From Fimbriiglobus sp. (lineage in GTDB: Bacteria > Planctomycetota > Planctomycetia > Gemmatales > Gemmataceae), in contig JANXTU010000067.1 in the NCBI GenBank assembly GCA_025352235.1, positions 1 to 34,744 on the forward strand: a DNA stretch of 34,744 nt, in the 5' to 3' direction. The notes beneath the pieces were generated by a model that was not told where the DNA came from, made no database searches, and was given only the letters and a program-made list of their open reading frames with translations. This document shows positions 16,036 to 24,386 of this stretch, piece by piece (the first letter of the stretch is position 1; every line of letters starts with the position of its first letter). A program made the translations under genes and the position numbers.

Positions 16036-16068
16036 AAAGAACCCCCGTGCCGGGGGTTCTTTCTTGTT
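16036..16068 (+). terminator. Rho-independent terminator after the hydrolase gene
   Basis: A perfect 12-bp stem, AAAGAACCCCCG / CGGGGGTTCTTT, with a 3-nt TGC loop. It is followed by CTTGTT, a short T-rich tract. The hairpin lies 23 nt after the hydrolase stop and 30 nt before the sulfatase start, so it separates two transcription units. It is the most convincing terminator in the window. Confidence 0.88.
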
Positions 16069-16097
16069 CCGGGCCAATTCCATCCGAGGTTCGCACC

Positions 16098-17672
16098 ATG
16101 AGGTTCTCCGCTTCGGCCATCGCGTGTTTGATCGCGTTCCCCGCCATCGGCGCCGAACCCGCGAAACCCAACGTCCTCGTCATCGTCGCCGACGACCTCG
16201 GCTACTCCGACCTCGGCTGCTACGGCGGCGAAATCGCAACGCCGAACTTGGACGCCTTGGCGAAGAACGGGTTGCGCTTCGCGCAGTTCTACAACACGGC
16301 CCGCTGCTGGCCGTCGCGCGCGGCGATCCTCTCGGGCTACTACGCCCAGCAAGTCCGCCGCGACTCCGTGCCGGGGATCAAAAGCGGCGCCCAGGGCACG
16401 CGGCCCGAGTGGGCCAAGCTGCTGCCCGAGATGTTGAAGCCGCTCGGCTATCGCTCGTATCACTCGGGCAAATGGCACGTCGACGGCAAGCCTTTGGATA
16501 ACGGCTTCGTGCATTCCTATAGCCTCGACGACCACGACCGGCACTTTGCGCCGAAGTCGCACAGCGAAGACGGCAAACCGCTCCCGGCCGTGACCGCGAA
16601 GGACGGTTACTACTCCAGCACGGCGATCGCCGAGCACGCCATCAAGTGCTTGAAAGAACACGCGGAGAAACACGCCGACACGCCCTTCTTCGAATACCTC
16701 GCCTTCACCGCCCCACACTTCCCGGTGCAGGCGCCGTCCGCCGACATCGCCCCGTACAAGAAAAAATATCTCGCCGGTTGGGACGACCTCCGCGACGATC
16801 GCTGGAAACGGATGCGGGAGCAGAAGATCGGCGGGACGGTGCTCGCCCCCATCGAGCGCGCCCTGGGGCCGCCGTACAACATCCCCGAGGCGATCCAGAA
16901 ACTCGGGCCGAACGAACTCAGCCGGCCGCTGGCTTGGAAAGATTTGACCGCCGAGCAGCGCGAATTCCAAGCTTCCAAAATGGCCGTGCATGCGGCGATG
17001 GTCGACCGGATGGACCGCGAGATCGGCCGGGTGATCGCGCAGTTGAAAGCGATGAACACCCTCGACAATACGCTCATTTTCTTCCTGTCCGACAACGGCG
17101 CCAGCGCCGAGATCATGGTTCGCGGCGACGGTCACGACCCGCACGCCGAGTGCGGCACCGGGGCGACGTTCCTCAGCATCGGGCCGGGTTGGTCGAGCTT
17201 GGCGAACACCCCGTTTCGCCGGCACAAAACGTGGGTTCACGAAGGGGGCATCTCGACTCCGTTGATCGTCCACTGGCCAAAGGGCTTCGCGGCGCGCGGG
17301 GAACTGCGGACGGCGCCCGGGCACTTGGTCGACCTCGTGCCGACGATCTTGGCGGCGACCGGCGGTAAGGTTCTCGGCGACGCGCCGCCGGCGCCGGGAA
17401 TCAGCTTGTTGCCGAACTTCGCCAAAGACGGCACCGCGAAGCACGATTCCATTTGGTGGTTGCACGAGGGGAACCGGGCCTTGCGGGTCGGCGATTGGAA
17501 AATCGTCGCGGCGGGGAAAACGAGCCCGTGGGAACTCTACGATCTGGGTGAGGATCGCTCGGAGACGAAGAACCTCGCCAAAGTGAACCCGAAGAAGGTC
17601 GAGGAGCTGGCCGCGATCTGGCAGAAGCAGTTTGAAGAACATGGGGCGCTGGCGAAGAAAGATTTGAAGTGA
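16098..17672 (+). CDS. Formylglycine-dependent sulfatase (arylsulfatase-like)
   Basis: 524 residues with a signal peptide (about 1-18, ending AIGA). NVLVIVADDLGYSDLGCYGG provides the metal-binding Asp pair. CWPSR (Cys70) is the C-x-P-x-R signature in which Cys is converted to formylglycine by FGE or an anaerobic enzyme. HSGKWH is the downstream Lys/His element, LIFFLSDNGA the second metal Asp/Asn pair, and KTWVHEGGISTPLIVHWP the usual C-terminal active-site region. It should hydrolyse sulfate esters outside the cytoplasm. The large fusion gene starts 64 nt downstream on the same strand. A terminator lies just upstream. The natural substrate (sulfated polysaccharide or other) is not readable. 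Confidence 0.92.
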   Translation: MRFSASAIACLIAFPAIGAEPAKPNVLVIVADDLGYSDLGCYGGEIATPNLDALAKNGLRFAQFYNTARCWPSRAAILSGYYAQQVRRDSVPGIKSGAQGTRPEWAKLLPEMLKPLGYRSYHSGKWHVDGKPLDNGFVHSYSLDDHDRHFAPKSHSEDGKPLPAVTAKDGYYSSTAIAEHAIKCLKEHAEKHADTPFFEYLAFTAPHFPVQAPSADIAPYKKKYLAGWDDLRDDRWKRMREQKIGGTVLAPIERALGPPYNIPEAIQKLGPNELSRPLAWKDLTAEQREFQASKMAVHAAMVDRMDREIGRVIAQLKAMNTLDNTLIFFLSDNGASAEIMVRGDGHDPHAECGTGATFLSIGPGWSSLANTPFRRHKTWVHEGGISTPLIVHWPKGFAARGELRTAPGHLVDLVPTILAATGGKVLGDAPPAPGISLLPNFAKDGTAKHDSIWWLHEGNRALRVGDWKIVAAGKTSPWELYDLGEDRSETKNLAKVNPKKVEELAAIWQKQFEEHGALAKKDLK

Positions 17673-17736
17673 GTCCTCCTCTCCTCTCTCCGACATACGA
17701 TAACTTCGCAAATTAGTCGTCACAGGGTCGAACACG

Positions 17737-20700
17737 ATGCACCGCTTCTCCATGACCGCACTTCTGGTCGGTTCGCTGTTGGCGTCCGCATCGTGGGCGG
17801 CCGAGGCACCGCTCTCCTTCCAGCAGGCGCTCGCGAAGGAACCGGTGGCCGACCTCGCCAAGGAGGCCCGAGCCAAGGGGGATGCCGGCCGCGGGGCGGT
17901 GCTGTTTTTTCAGCCGTTCCTCGCCTGCGCGAAGTGCCACGATGCCGAGGCCGGCACGCAACTCGGGCCGGATTTGGCCAAGACCGGCAAAGAGGGGACG
18001 GCGGAGTACCTCATCGAGTCGGTGCTGCTGCCGTCGAAGGTTATCAAAAAAGGTTACGAATCGGTCGTCTTCACGCTGACCGACGGCCGGACGCTGACGG
18101 GCTTGATCGCCGAAGAAAAAGAAGGCCGGGTGACGCTGCTCGATCCCGCGGCCGCGGGTAAGCGCATCGTGTTGGCCAGTGCCGACATCGAGAAGCGCAC
18201 GACCAGCCCGCAGTCGCTGATGCCCGAGGGCATGGTGAACGCGCTTTCGGATCGCCAGCAATTCCTCGACTTGGCGAAATACTTGATCGAGATCGCGGAG
18301 CATGGCCCGGCCCGGGCCAAGGAACTCCGACCGGCCCAGACGGCGCTCGTCATCCCCGAGTACGAGAACGACATCGACCACGCCGGGATCATCCGGGCCC
18401 TCGATCCGAAGGCCCTGAAGCGCGGCGAAGCGATCTACACCCGCATCTGCGGGAACTGCCACGGCACCAAAGACGCCCCCGGTTCGATGCCGACCTCGCT
18501 GAAGTTCGCATCGGACAAATTCAAGAATGGCCATGATCTGCACAGCCTCTATCAGACGCTGACACGCGGTTACGGCATGATGACGCCGCAGACGTGGATG
18601 GTGCCGCAGCAGAAGTACGACGTGATTCACTACCTGCGGGAGACGTTCCTCAAACCGCACAACTCGAGCCAATTTCACGCCGCCGACGAGGCCTATCTCG
18701 CGGCGTTGCCGAAGGGCAAATCGGTCGGCCCCCCGGCGGTGACGGTCGAACCGTGGGTGACGATGGACTACGGCCCGAGCCTCACGAATAGTTACGAAAT
18801 CGGCGGGCCGGGGCCGAACATCGCGTACAAGGGAATCGCCGTGCGACTCGACGCCGGGGCGGGCGGCGTGTCGCGCGGGAAGCGCTTCGCCCTGTTCGAC
18901 CACGACACGATGCGCTACGCCGCCGGGTGGACCGGCGACGGCTTCATCGATTGGAAAGGGATTCACTTCAACGGGCAGCACCAGGTTCACCCGAAGCTCG
19001 CGGGGGACGTGCAAATCGCCAATCCGGTGGGGCCGGGTTGGGCGAATCCGGAGACCGGCTCCTTCGACGACCCGCGGTTAAAAGGCCGCGACAACCGCTT
19101 CTACGGTCCTCTGCCGCGCGAATGGGCCCAGTTCAAAGGTACCTACCAATTCGGAGATCGGACGATCCTGTCGTATACGGTCGGCGCGGCGGGCGTGCTC
19201 GAATCACTCGGCTCGGAAGCCGATCCGAAGTTCCCGAATGCGACGATCTTTTCGCGGACGCTCGAAATCGGCCCGACGACGAAAGAACTCCTCGTTCGGA
19301 TCGCGCCCGAGGGCAAGGCCGTCGCCGCGGTCGGTGACAGCCGGGTGTCACTGACAACCGCGTCCGGATTCACACTGCTGAAAATTTCCGCGTCGACGAC
19401 GATGACCCGCGTCAAAGTGCTGATGTCGGCCGGACGCGCCGATGACCTCGCGGCGTTCGCCAAGACGTCGCCGGCGCCGCAGCCGTTGAAGCCCCTCACC
19501 GAGGGCGGCCCGAAACGCTGGCCCGAGATTCTGAAAACCACCGTCGCACTCGGCAAGAACGACGGCCCGTTCGCGGTCGATACCTTCGCACTCCCGGAGC
19601 GCAATCCGTGGAATGCCCAACTCCGGTTGACCGGGTTCGACTTCTTCCCCGACGGAAAACGCATGGCCGTCTGCTCGTGGGACGGCGATGTCTGGATCGT
19701 CTCCGGACTTGACAAACCCACCGGAGGACTGACGTGGCAGCGAATCGTCAGCGGGCTGTTCCAACCGCTCGGGTTGAAGCTCCGCGACGGCGCGATTTTC
19801 GTCTGCTGCCGCGATCAGATCGCCAAGCTCCACGACCTCAACGGCGACGGCGAAATCGATTTCGTCGAGTGCTTCAACAACGACCACCAAGCGACGGAGC
19901 ATTTCCACGAATTCGCCATGGGGTTGCAGACCGACGCCGAAGGAAATTTCTACTACGCCAAGAGCGGCCGGCACGCCCTCCCGGCCCTCGTGCCGCACCA
20001 CGGCACGCTGTTGAAAGTGTCGAAGGACGGCTCGAACACTGAAATCCTCGCCACCGGATTCCGCGCCGCCAACGGCGTCTGCCTCAACCCGGACGGCACG
20101 TTTTACGTCACCGACCAAGAAGGTTTCTGGACGCCGAAGAACCGGATCAACCTCGTGGAAAAGGGCGGCTTCTACGGCAACCTCTTCGGCTTCACCGGCA
20201 TCAAAGACACCTCCGACGCCGCGATGAAGCAACCGCTCTGTTGGATCACCAACGACTTCGACCGCTCTCCGGCGGAACTGCTTTGGGTGACCTCCGAGAA
20301 GTGGGGCGCCCTCAAAGGATCTCTGCTGAACATCTCCTACGGGATGGGGAAAATCTACGTCGTCCCGCACGAAAAGGTGAACGGTCAGACCCAAGGCGGG
20401 ATGGTGGCACTGCCGCTGCCGCCCTTCCCGACCGGCATCATGCGCGGCCGGTTCCACCCGACCGACGGGCAACTCTACACCTGCGGCATGTTCGCTTGGG
20501 CCGGAAATCAAACGGCCCAAGGCGGCTTCTACCGCGTGCGCGCCACCGAGAAGCCGGCCGATTTGCCCGTAACGCTGAAGGCCAAAACCGGCGCCGTCGA
20601 AGTGACCTTCACCGATGCGCTCGACGCGAAGAACGCGGCCGACATCAAGAACTACGAAGTGAAGATCTGGGGCTTGCATCGCACGGCGGGGTACGGCTCG

Positions 20701-22473
20701 AAGCATATCGACGAGCACGCCCTCACCGTGGCGAGTGCAACGCTGTTGGCCGATGGCAAAACCGTCCGGCTCGTCCTCGACGGTCTCGCGCCGACGTGGT
20801 GCATGTCGATCCAATACCGGTTGAAGGGAGCCGACGGCCGGGCCATCGCCGGGGTTATCCACAACACCATCCACGAGATCGAAGGTCAACCGAAAGCGGC
20901 GCCGAAGCCGAAACCGGTGAAGGTGTTCATCCTCGCGGGTCAGTCGAACATGGAAGGGCAAGCCGTCTCGGATCTGGACGGCAAGGACTACAACGGCGGC
21001 AAAGGGACGCTCGCCGCGATGTTGAAAGATCCAGCCCATGCGAAGCTCGTGCAACACCTCAAAGCGGACCAAGGTTGGACTGTCCGCGGTGATGTCTGGG
21101 TCCGTTACCAGCGCGAGAAGCAAAAACTGCTGGCGGGGCCGCTGTCGATGGGTTTCAGCGTGTACGGCGACTCGCACCACTTCGGACCGGAGTTGCAATT
21201 CGGCCACGTCGTCGGCGACCATTTCGACGAACAAGTGTTGCTGATTAAAACCGCGTGGGGCGGTAAGAGCCTGTTCAAAGACTTCCGCCCTCCGAGCTCC
21301 GGCGGCGAAGTCGGGCCGTACTACACGAAGATGATCGCCGAGATCCGCGCGGCACTGGACAACCTGAAAACCGACTTCCCCGCTTACGCCGGGCAAGGCT
21401 ACGAACTCGCCGGGTTCGTTTGGTACCAAGGTTGGAACGACGGCGTCGACCCGAAGAAAGCCATCCCCGAGTACGAACAAAACTTGGTCAACCTCATCAA
21501 GGATGTCCGCAAGGAATTCCAATCTCCCAAGCTGCCCGTGGTCGTCGGCGAACTCACGGGGTCGTGGGTGAAAGCGCCCAAAGAGTGGGAGGCGCTGCGG
21601 GCCGCGCAGGCTGCCGCCGCGAAGACGCCCGAGTTCGACGGGAACGTGCTCTTTGTCGCAACGCGCGACTTCGTCCGCAAGCCCGAGGATTCCCCGAACC
21701 CCGGCCACGGCCACCACGAGTTCGGCAACGCCGAGACCTACTTCCTCGTCGGCGACGCGCTCGGCCAAGGGATGGTGAAGTTGTTAACGGCGAAGCCGAA
21801 GGAAAAATCCGAGCCGGGCAAACCGACGGCGCACACCGACCGCCAACTCGAAGGGTGGACGATCCGCATCGACGACCGTTTGCTGAAAGGACCGGACGAA
21901 GCATTGGGAACCAAGTCGCTGCGATTCCTCGAAGGCAAACTGGCCGACATCAAAGCCGTCGTCCCGGCGGACAAGTTGAAGAAACTCCAAGCCGTCGTGA
22001 TCGTCCTCGATCTGGCGCATGGTAAGTTATCGTCGATGCAGTACCATCCGGGCGCCGGTTGGTTGAAGGCCAACGGGTACTCCGAAGATCTCGCGAAGTG
22101 CGTCCACATTCCGATCGCCGCGCAATTGGCGACGAAGCGGAGCATCAACGAGCAACCTTGGGTGATCCTGCACGAACTCGCCCATGCTTATCACGATCAA
22201 GTCTTGGGCTTCGACGAACCGCGCATCCGCGAAGCCTACGACAACTACAAGAAGAGCGGCCGCGGCGACAAGACGCTGTTGTTCAACGGCCAACGGGTCA
22301 AGCACTACGCCTTGACGACGCCGATGGAATTCTTCGCGGAAATGACGGAAGCGTACTTCGGCGTCAACGATTTCTTCCCGTTCAACAAAGCCGAGTTGAA
22401 AGAAGCCGAGCCGGAGATCCTTGAACTATTGAAGGGGATCTGGGACGGCCCGATCCCCCCACCGAAGCGCTGA
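17737..22473 (+). CDS. Five-part fusion: two c-type haems, propeller, esterase, metallopeptidase
   Basis: 1578 residues with a signal peptide (about 1-22). Order of parts: a c-type haem site CAKCH at 64-68; a second haem site CGNCH at 238-242; a DUF6797-like region from about 338; a sorbosone-dehydrogenase-like propeller at about 620-950, with a Ca-binding-like segment LNGDGEIDFVE; an Ig-like linker; an SGNH/sialate-O-acetylesterase domain from 1062, with FILAGQSNMEG and nucleophile Ser1070; and an HExxH metallopeptidase domain, HELAHAYHD at His1479, with MEFFAEMTEAYF (about 1530-1541) as a possible third-ligand helix. The first three parts form the known PVC-type cytochrome c/propeller pattern. 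The last two are an addition. It is probably a periplasmic enzyme acting on acetylated glycans; whether it is cleaved into separate chains is unknown. Confidence 0.85.
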   Translation: MHRFSMTALLVGSLLASASWAAEAPLSFQQALAKEPVADLAKEARAKGDAGRGAVLFFQPFLACAKCHDAEAGTQLGPDLAKTGKEGTAEYLIESVLLPSKVIKKGYESVVFTLTDGRTLTGLIAEEKEGRVTLLDPAAAGKRIVLASADIEKRTTSPQSLMPEGMVNALSDRQQFLDLAKYLIEIAEHGPARAKELRPAQTALVIPEYENDIDHAGIIRALDPKALKRGEAIYTRICGNCHGTKDAPGSMPTSLKFASDKFKNGHDLHSLYQTLTRGYGMMTPQTWMVPQQKYDVIHYLRETFLKPHNSSQFHAADEAYLAALPKGKSVGPPAVTVEPWVTMDYGPSLTNSYEIGGPGPNIAYKGIAVRLDAGAGGVSRGKRFALFDHDTMRYAAGWTGDGFIDWKGIHFNGQHQVHPKLAGDVQIANPVGPGWANPETGSFDDPRLKGRDNRFYGPLPREWAQFKGTYQFGDRTILSYTVGAAGVLESLGSEADPKFPNATIFSRTLEIGPTTKELLVRIAPEGKAVAAVGDSRVSLTTASGFTLLKISASTTMTRVKVLMSAGRADDLAAFAKTSPAPQPLKPLTEGGPKRWPEILKTTVALGKNDGPFAVDTFALPERNPWNAQLRLTGFDFFPDGKRMAVCSWDGDVWIVSGLDKPTGGLTWQRIVSGLFQPLGLKLRDGAIFVCCRDQIAKLHDLNGDGEIDFVECFNNDHQATEHFHEFAMGLQTDAEGNFYYAKSGRHALPALVPHHGTLLKVSKDGSNTEILATGFRAANGVCLNPDGTFYVTDQEGFWTPKNRINLVEKGGFYGNLFGFTGIKDTSDAAMKQPLCWITNDFDRSPAELLWVTSEKWGALKGSLLNISYGMGKIYVVPHEKVNGQTQGGMVALPLPPFPTGIMRGRFHPTDGQLYTCGMFAWAGNQTAQGGFYRVRATEKPADLPVTLKAKTGAVEVTFTDALDAKNAADIKNYEVKIWGLHRTAGYGSKHIDEHALTVASATLLADGKTVRLVLDGLAPTWCMSIQYRLKGADGRAIAGVIHNTIHEIEGQPKAAPKPKPVKVFILAGQSNMEGQAVSDLDGKDYNGGKGTLAAMLKDPAHAKLVQHLKADQGWTVRGDVWVRYQREKQKLLAGPLSMGFSVYGDSHHFGPELQFGHVVGDHFDEQVLLIKTAWGGKSLFKDFRPPSSGGEVGPYYTKMIAEIRAALDNLKTDFPAYAGQGYELAGFVWYQGWNDGVDPKKAIPEYEQNLVNLIKDVRKEFQSPKLPVVVGELTGSWVKAPKEWEALRAAQAAAAKTPEFDGNVLFVATRDFVRKPEDSPNPGHGHHEFGNAETYFLVGDALGQGMVKLLTAKPKEKSEPGKPTAHTDRQLEGWTIRIDDRLLKGPDEALGTKSLRFLEGKLADIKAVVPADKLKKLQAVVIVLDLAHGKLSSMQYHPGAGWLKANGYSEDLAKCVHIPIAAQLATKRSINEQPWVILHELAHAYHDQVLGFDEPRIREAYDNYKKSGRGDKTLLFNGQRVKHYALTTPMEFFAEMTEAYFGVNDFFPFNKAELKEAEPEILELLKGIWDGPIPPPKR

Positions 22474-22520
22474 CGCCGGTGTACAATGCTCTTTTCGGTC
22501 CGACTCCCCGGAGGCCGACG

Positions 22521-24083
22521 ATGCGCCGATTCCTTTGGTCGCTGACGCTGATCTCCGCGTGCGCGGCGATCGGCTGCGCGGGCCGACCGGAGCCCGAAGC
22601 CCCCGAACCGGAGGCCGCGCCCGTTCCGCCCGAGGTCCCCGCCGAAATCGCGTTGCCCCCGGCCGAGTCGGCGAAGGATCGCGAAGTCCGCACCCTGCTG
22701 GGGCTTTTAAATACGACCGAAGGGGCGGAACTCGCGAAGGCGGCGCGAGCGTTACACGAAGAATTTCATTTGCGCGGAATCGGAACACTCCCGCGCAAAG
22801 AAACCGTCGACGCGCTGATCAACTCTCTGGATCGCAAATCGACCGACGTGCGTTACGACATCCTGGGGGCATTGATCGCGATCGGCGACGAGTCCGAGTT
22901 GCCGTTGTACATCCGATTTTTGGACGATCCGGATCCGGTCTTTGTGACGTGGGGCTACGGGGGATTGGACCGCCTCGGCCCGAAGGCCATCGGCGCGGCG
23001 CCGCACTTGATCGCCAAAATCGCGGCGGGCAAGGTCTTCCGGTTCGCCACGCTCGCCAAGATCGTCGGCAAAAACGCGGTGCCCGTCATCCTCGACGCGG
23101 TCGCGCGGTACGAAGTCGGCGACCACGCGACTTGGGAAGCGGTCCGCGTCCTCTACGAATACCCCGATCCGAGTGCCTCCGAATACATGGGAAAGATGCT
23201 GGCCAGCCCGCAGCACACGGCGATGGCGGGCCTGTACTTCGCGGCCATCGCCGACGAACCGGCGTTGGCCCGATTCCGGAAATGCCTGACGTCGCCGGCG
23301 CCGGATCCCGCGGACGCCACGCAGCATGTTTACGGGGGCAGCGAAGCCGCGGTGGTGCGCAGCCTGGCGGTGAAAACGCTGGGGGCGAAAAAGGACAAGG
23401 CGTCGTTCGAGGCCATACTGAAGATGCTCTCGGACGACCCGTCCATCCTCGTGCGGGCGGCGGCGGCCGTCGCGATGGGCGAATACGCGGACCCGAAAGC
23501 CATTCCCGCGCTGGTGAAATCGTTCGATTATCCCGACGCCAATTACAGTTCGCAGGGTCACACCAAAGGGACTCTCCGGAGGGCCGCCGTACGGTCGATC
23601 GCGAAGATCGGAACCGCGGACGCGCTCGTGGCGCTCTACGCCGGGTCGAAGGGCGGTCCGGCGCAGAACCCGTGCATCGAATTTTGGTGCGGCACCAAAG
23701 ACCCCAAGCATTTCGCCGCGTACCTCAAGCTGTTCGACGCCGAACCGATCCCGCCTAAGGTCGGGGCGGGGTTGATCGAGAGCCTGCTGCGGAATCAACC
23801 CGCTCGGAAGGAACTTACCGTCGAAGAGCGGACCGCCGCGGAGAAAGAGTTCGCGGCCCAAGTCGACGATGACAAACGCTTCGGACCGAAATCGGACCTC
23901 ACCGACGGCGGCAAGTGGACCATCCGGTACACCTATTCGTTCTTGTCGCCCGATTTTGTGTCCGTCGATTTCACGATGCGTAGTACCCACCCCAACGGTC
24001 GCGGATTCGGAGACAGCGTGCTCTACCGGAAAACCGCGGGGCGCTGGAAGCCGATGGGAATCACGGGCGTCGAGACATCATGA
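22521..24083 (+). CDS. HEAT-repeat-like lipoprotein
   Basis: 520 residues from the ATG at 22521, with GGAGG upstream. The N-terminus is a lipoprotein signal (LISACAAIGC), so the protein is probably anchored in a membrane by its Cys19. A Pro/Glu/Ala-rich linker follows. The rest consists of alpha-helical repeats of the HEAT type: VDALINSLDRKSTDVRYDILGAL, then ADPKAIPALVKSF, and others, about 30-40 residues each. The C-terminal 90 residues or so (GKWTIRYTYSFLSPDFVSVDF) look like a beta-strand domain. HEAT proteins usually bind partners; none is indicated. It follows the large fusion gene by 47 nt, so both may be expressed together. Confidence 0.78.
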   Translation: MRRFLWSLTLISACAAIGCAGRPEPEAPEPEAAPVPPEVPAEIALPPAESAKDREVRTLLGLLNTTEGAELAKAARALHEEFHLRGIGTLPRKETVDALINSLDRKSTDVRYDILGALIAIGDESELPLYIRFLDDPDPVFVTWGYGGLDRLGPKAIGAAPHLIAKIAAGKVFRFATLAKIVGKNAVPVILDAVARYEVGDHATWEAVRVLYEYPDPSASEYMGKMLASPQHTAMAGLYFAAIADEPALARFRKCLTSPAPDPADATQHVYGGSEAAVVRSLAVKTLGAKKDKASFEAILKMLSDDPSILVRAAAAVAMGEYADPKAIPALVKSFDYPDANYSSQGHTKGTLRRAAVRSIAKIGTADALVALYAGSKGGPAQNPCIEFWCGTKDPKHFAAYLKLFDAEPIPPKVGAGLIESLLRNQPARKELTVEERTAAEKEFAAQVDDDKRFGPKSDLTDGGKWTIRYTYSFLSPDFVSVDFTMRSTHPNGRGFGDSVLYRKTAGRWKPMGITGVETS

Positions 24084-24104
24084 TCACATTTGGGAAGCTC
24101 ACGG

Positions 24105-24262
24105 CATGGCGGCGCGGATCACGGTTTTGGGCAGCGGGAGTTCCGGCAACGCCACGCTGTTGCAAGCGGCGGGGCGGGGCTTGCTCATCGACCTCGGCTT
24201 CGCCCCGCGCGACTTCGGGGTCCTGTTGCAATCGCCGGGTTGGGTTGGTCGAACGTCAACAT
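24105..24262 (+). pseudogene. Broken partial copy of the MBL-fold hydrolase gene
   Basis: The first 50 codons or so are nearly identical to those of the gene at 4153. They encode the same opening, MAARITVLGSGSSGNATLLQ, then GLLIDLGFAPRDFG. A single-base deletion, in CAATCGCCGGG compared with CAAACGGCCGGG, shifts the frame, and the similarity stops at GTCAAC, before the metal-binding HTHGDHW. The copy therefore lacks the active site. The 5' flank does not match the other copy. The rest of the 24084-24386 gap (124 nt after the copy) has no recognisable gene. Confidence 0.88.
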
Positions 24263-24386
24263 GTAGGTACGGCAAACGGCCCAACTCGGGAAGTTAAACG
24301 GTTCATTCAAATCAGGATTACGACTGCCGGCTAACGCTCAGCATCGGTCCGGTAGATAGGACACTGGGAAAGAGGCTCATCCGCGT

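Noticed and set aside
15915-17876. 653-codon open frame on the minus strand
   Set aside because: It overlaps the sulfatase gene with its signature motifs and crosses the terminator region; composition is that of a shadow frame.
19348-21768. 806-codon open frame on the minus strand
   Set aside because: It lies entirely opposite the 1578-residue fusion gene, whose frame carries haem, SGNH and HExxH motifs. The antisense peptide is rich in Arg, Val, Glu and Gly, as expected for the opposite strand of GC-rich coding DNA.
24080-24334. Open frame over the MBL pseudogene
   Set aside because: It is in a different frame from the parent gene and is explained by the broken copy.
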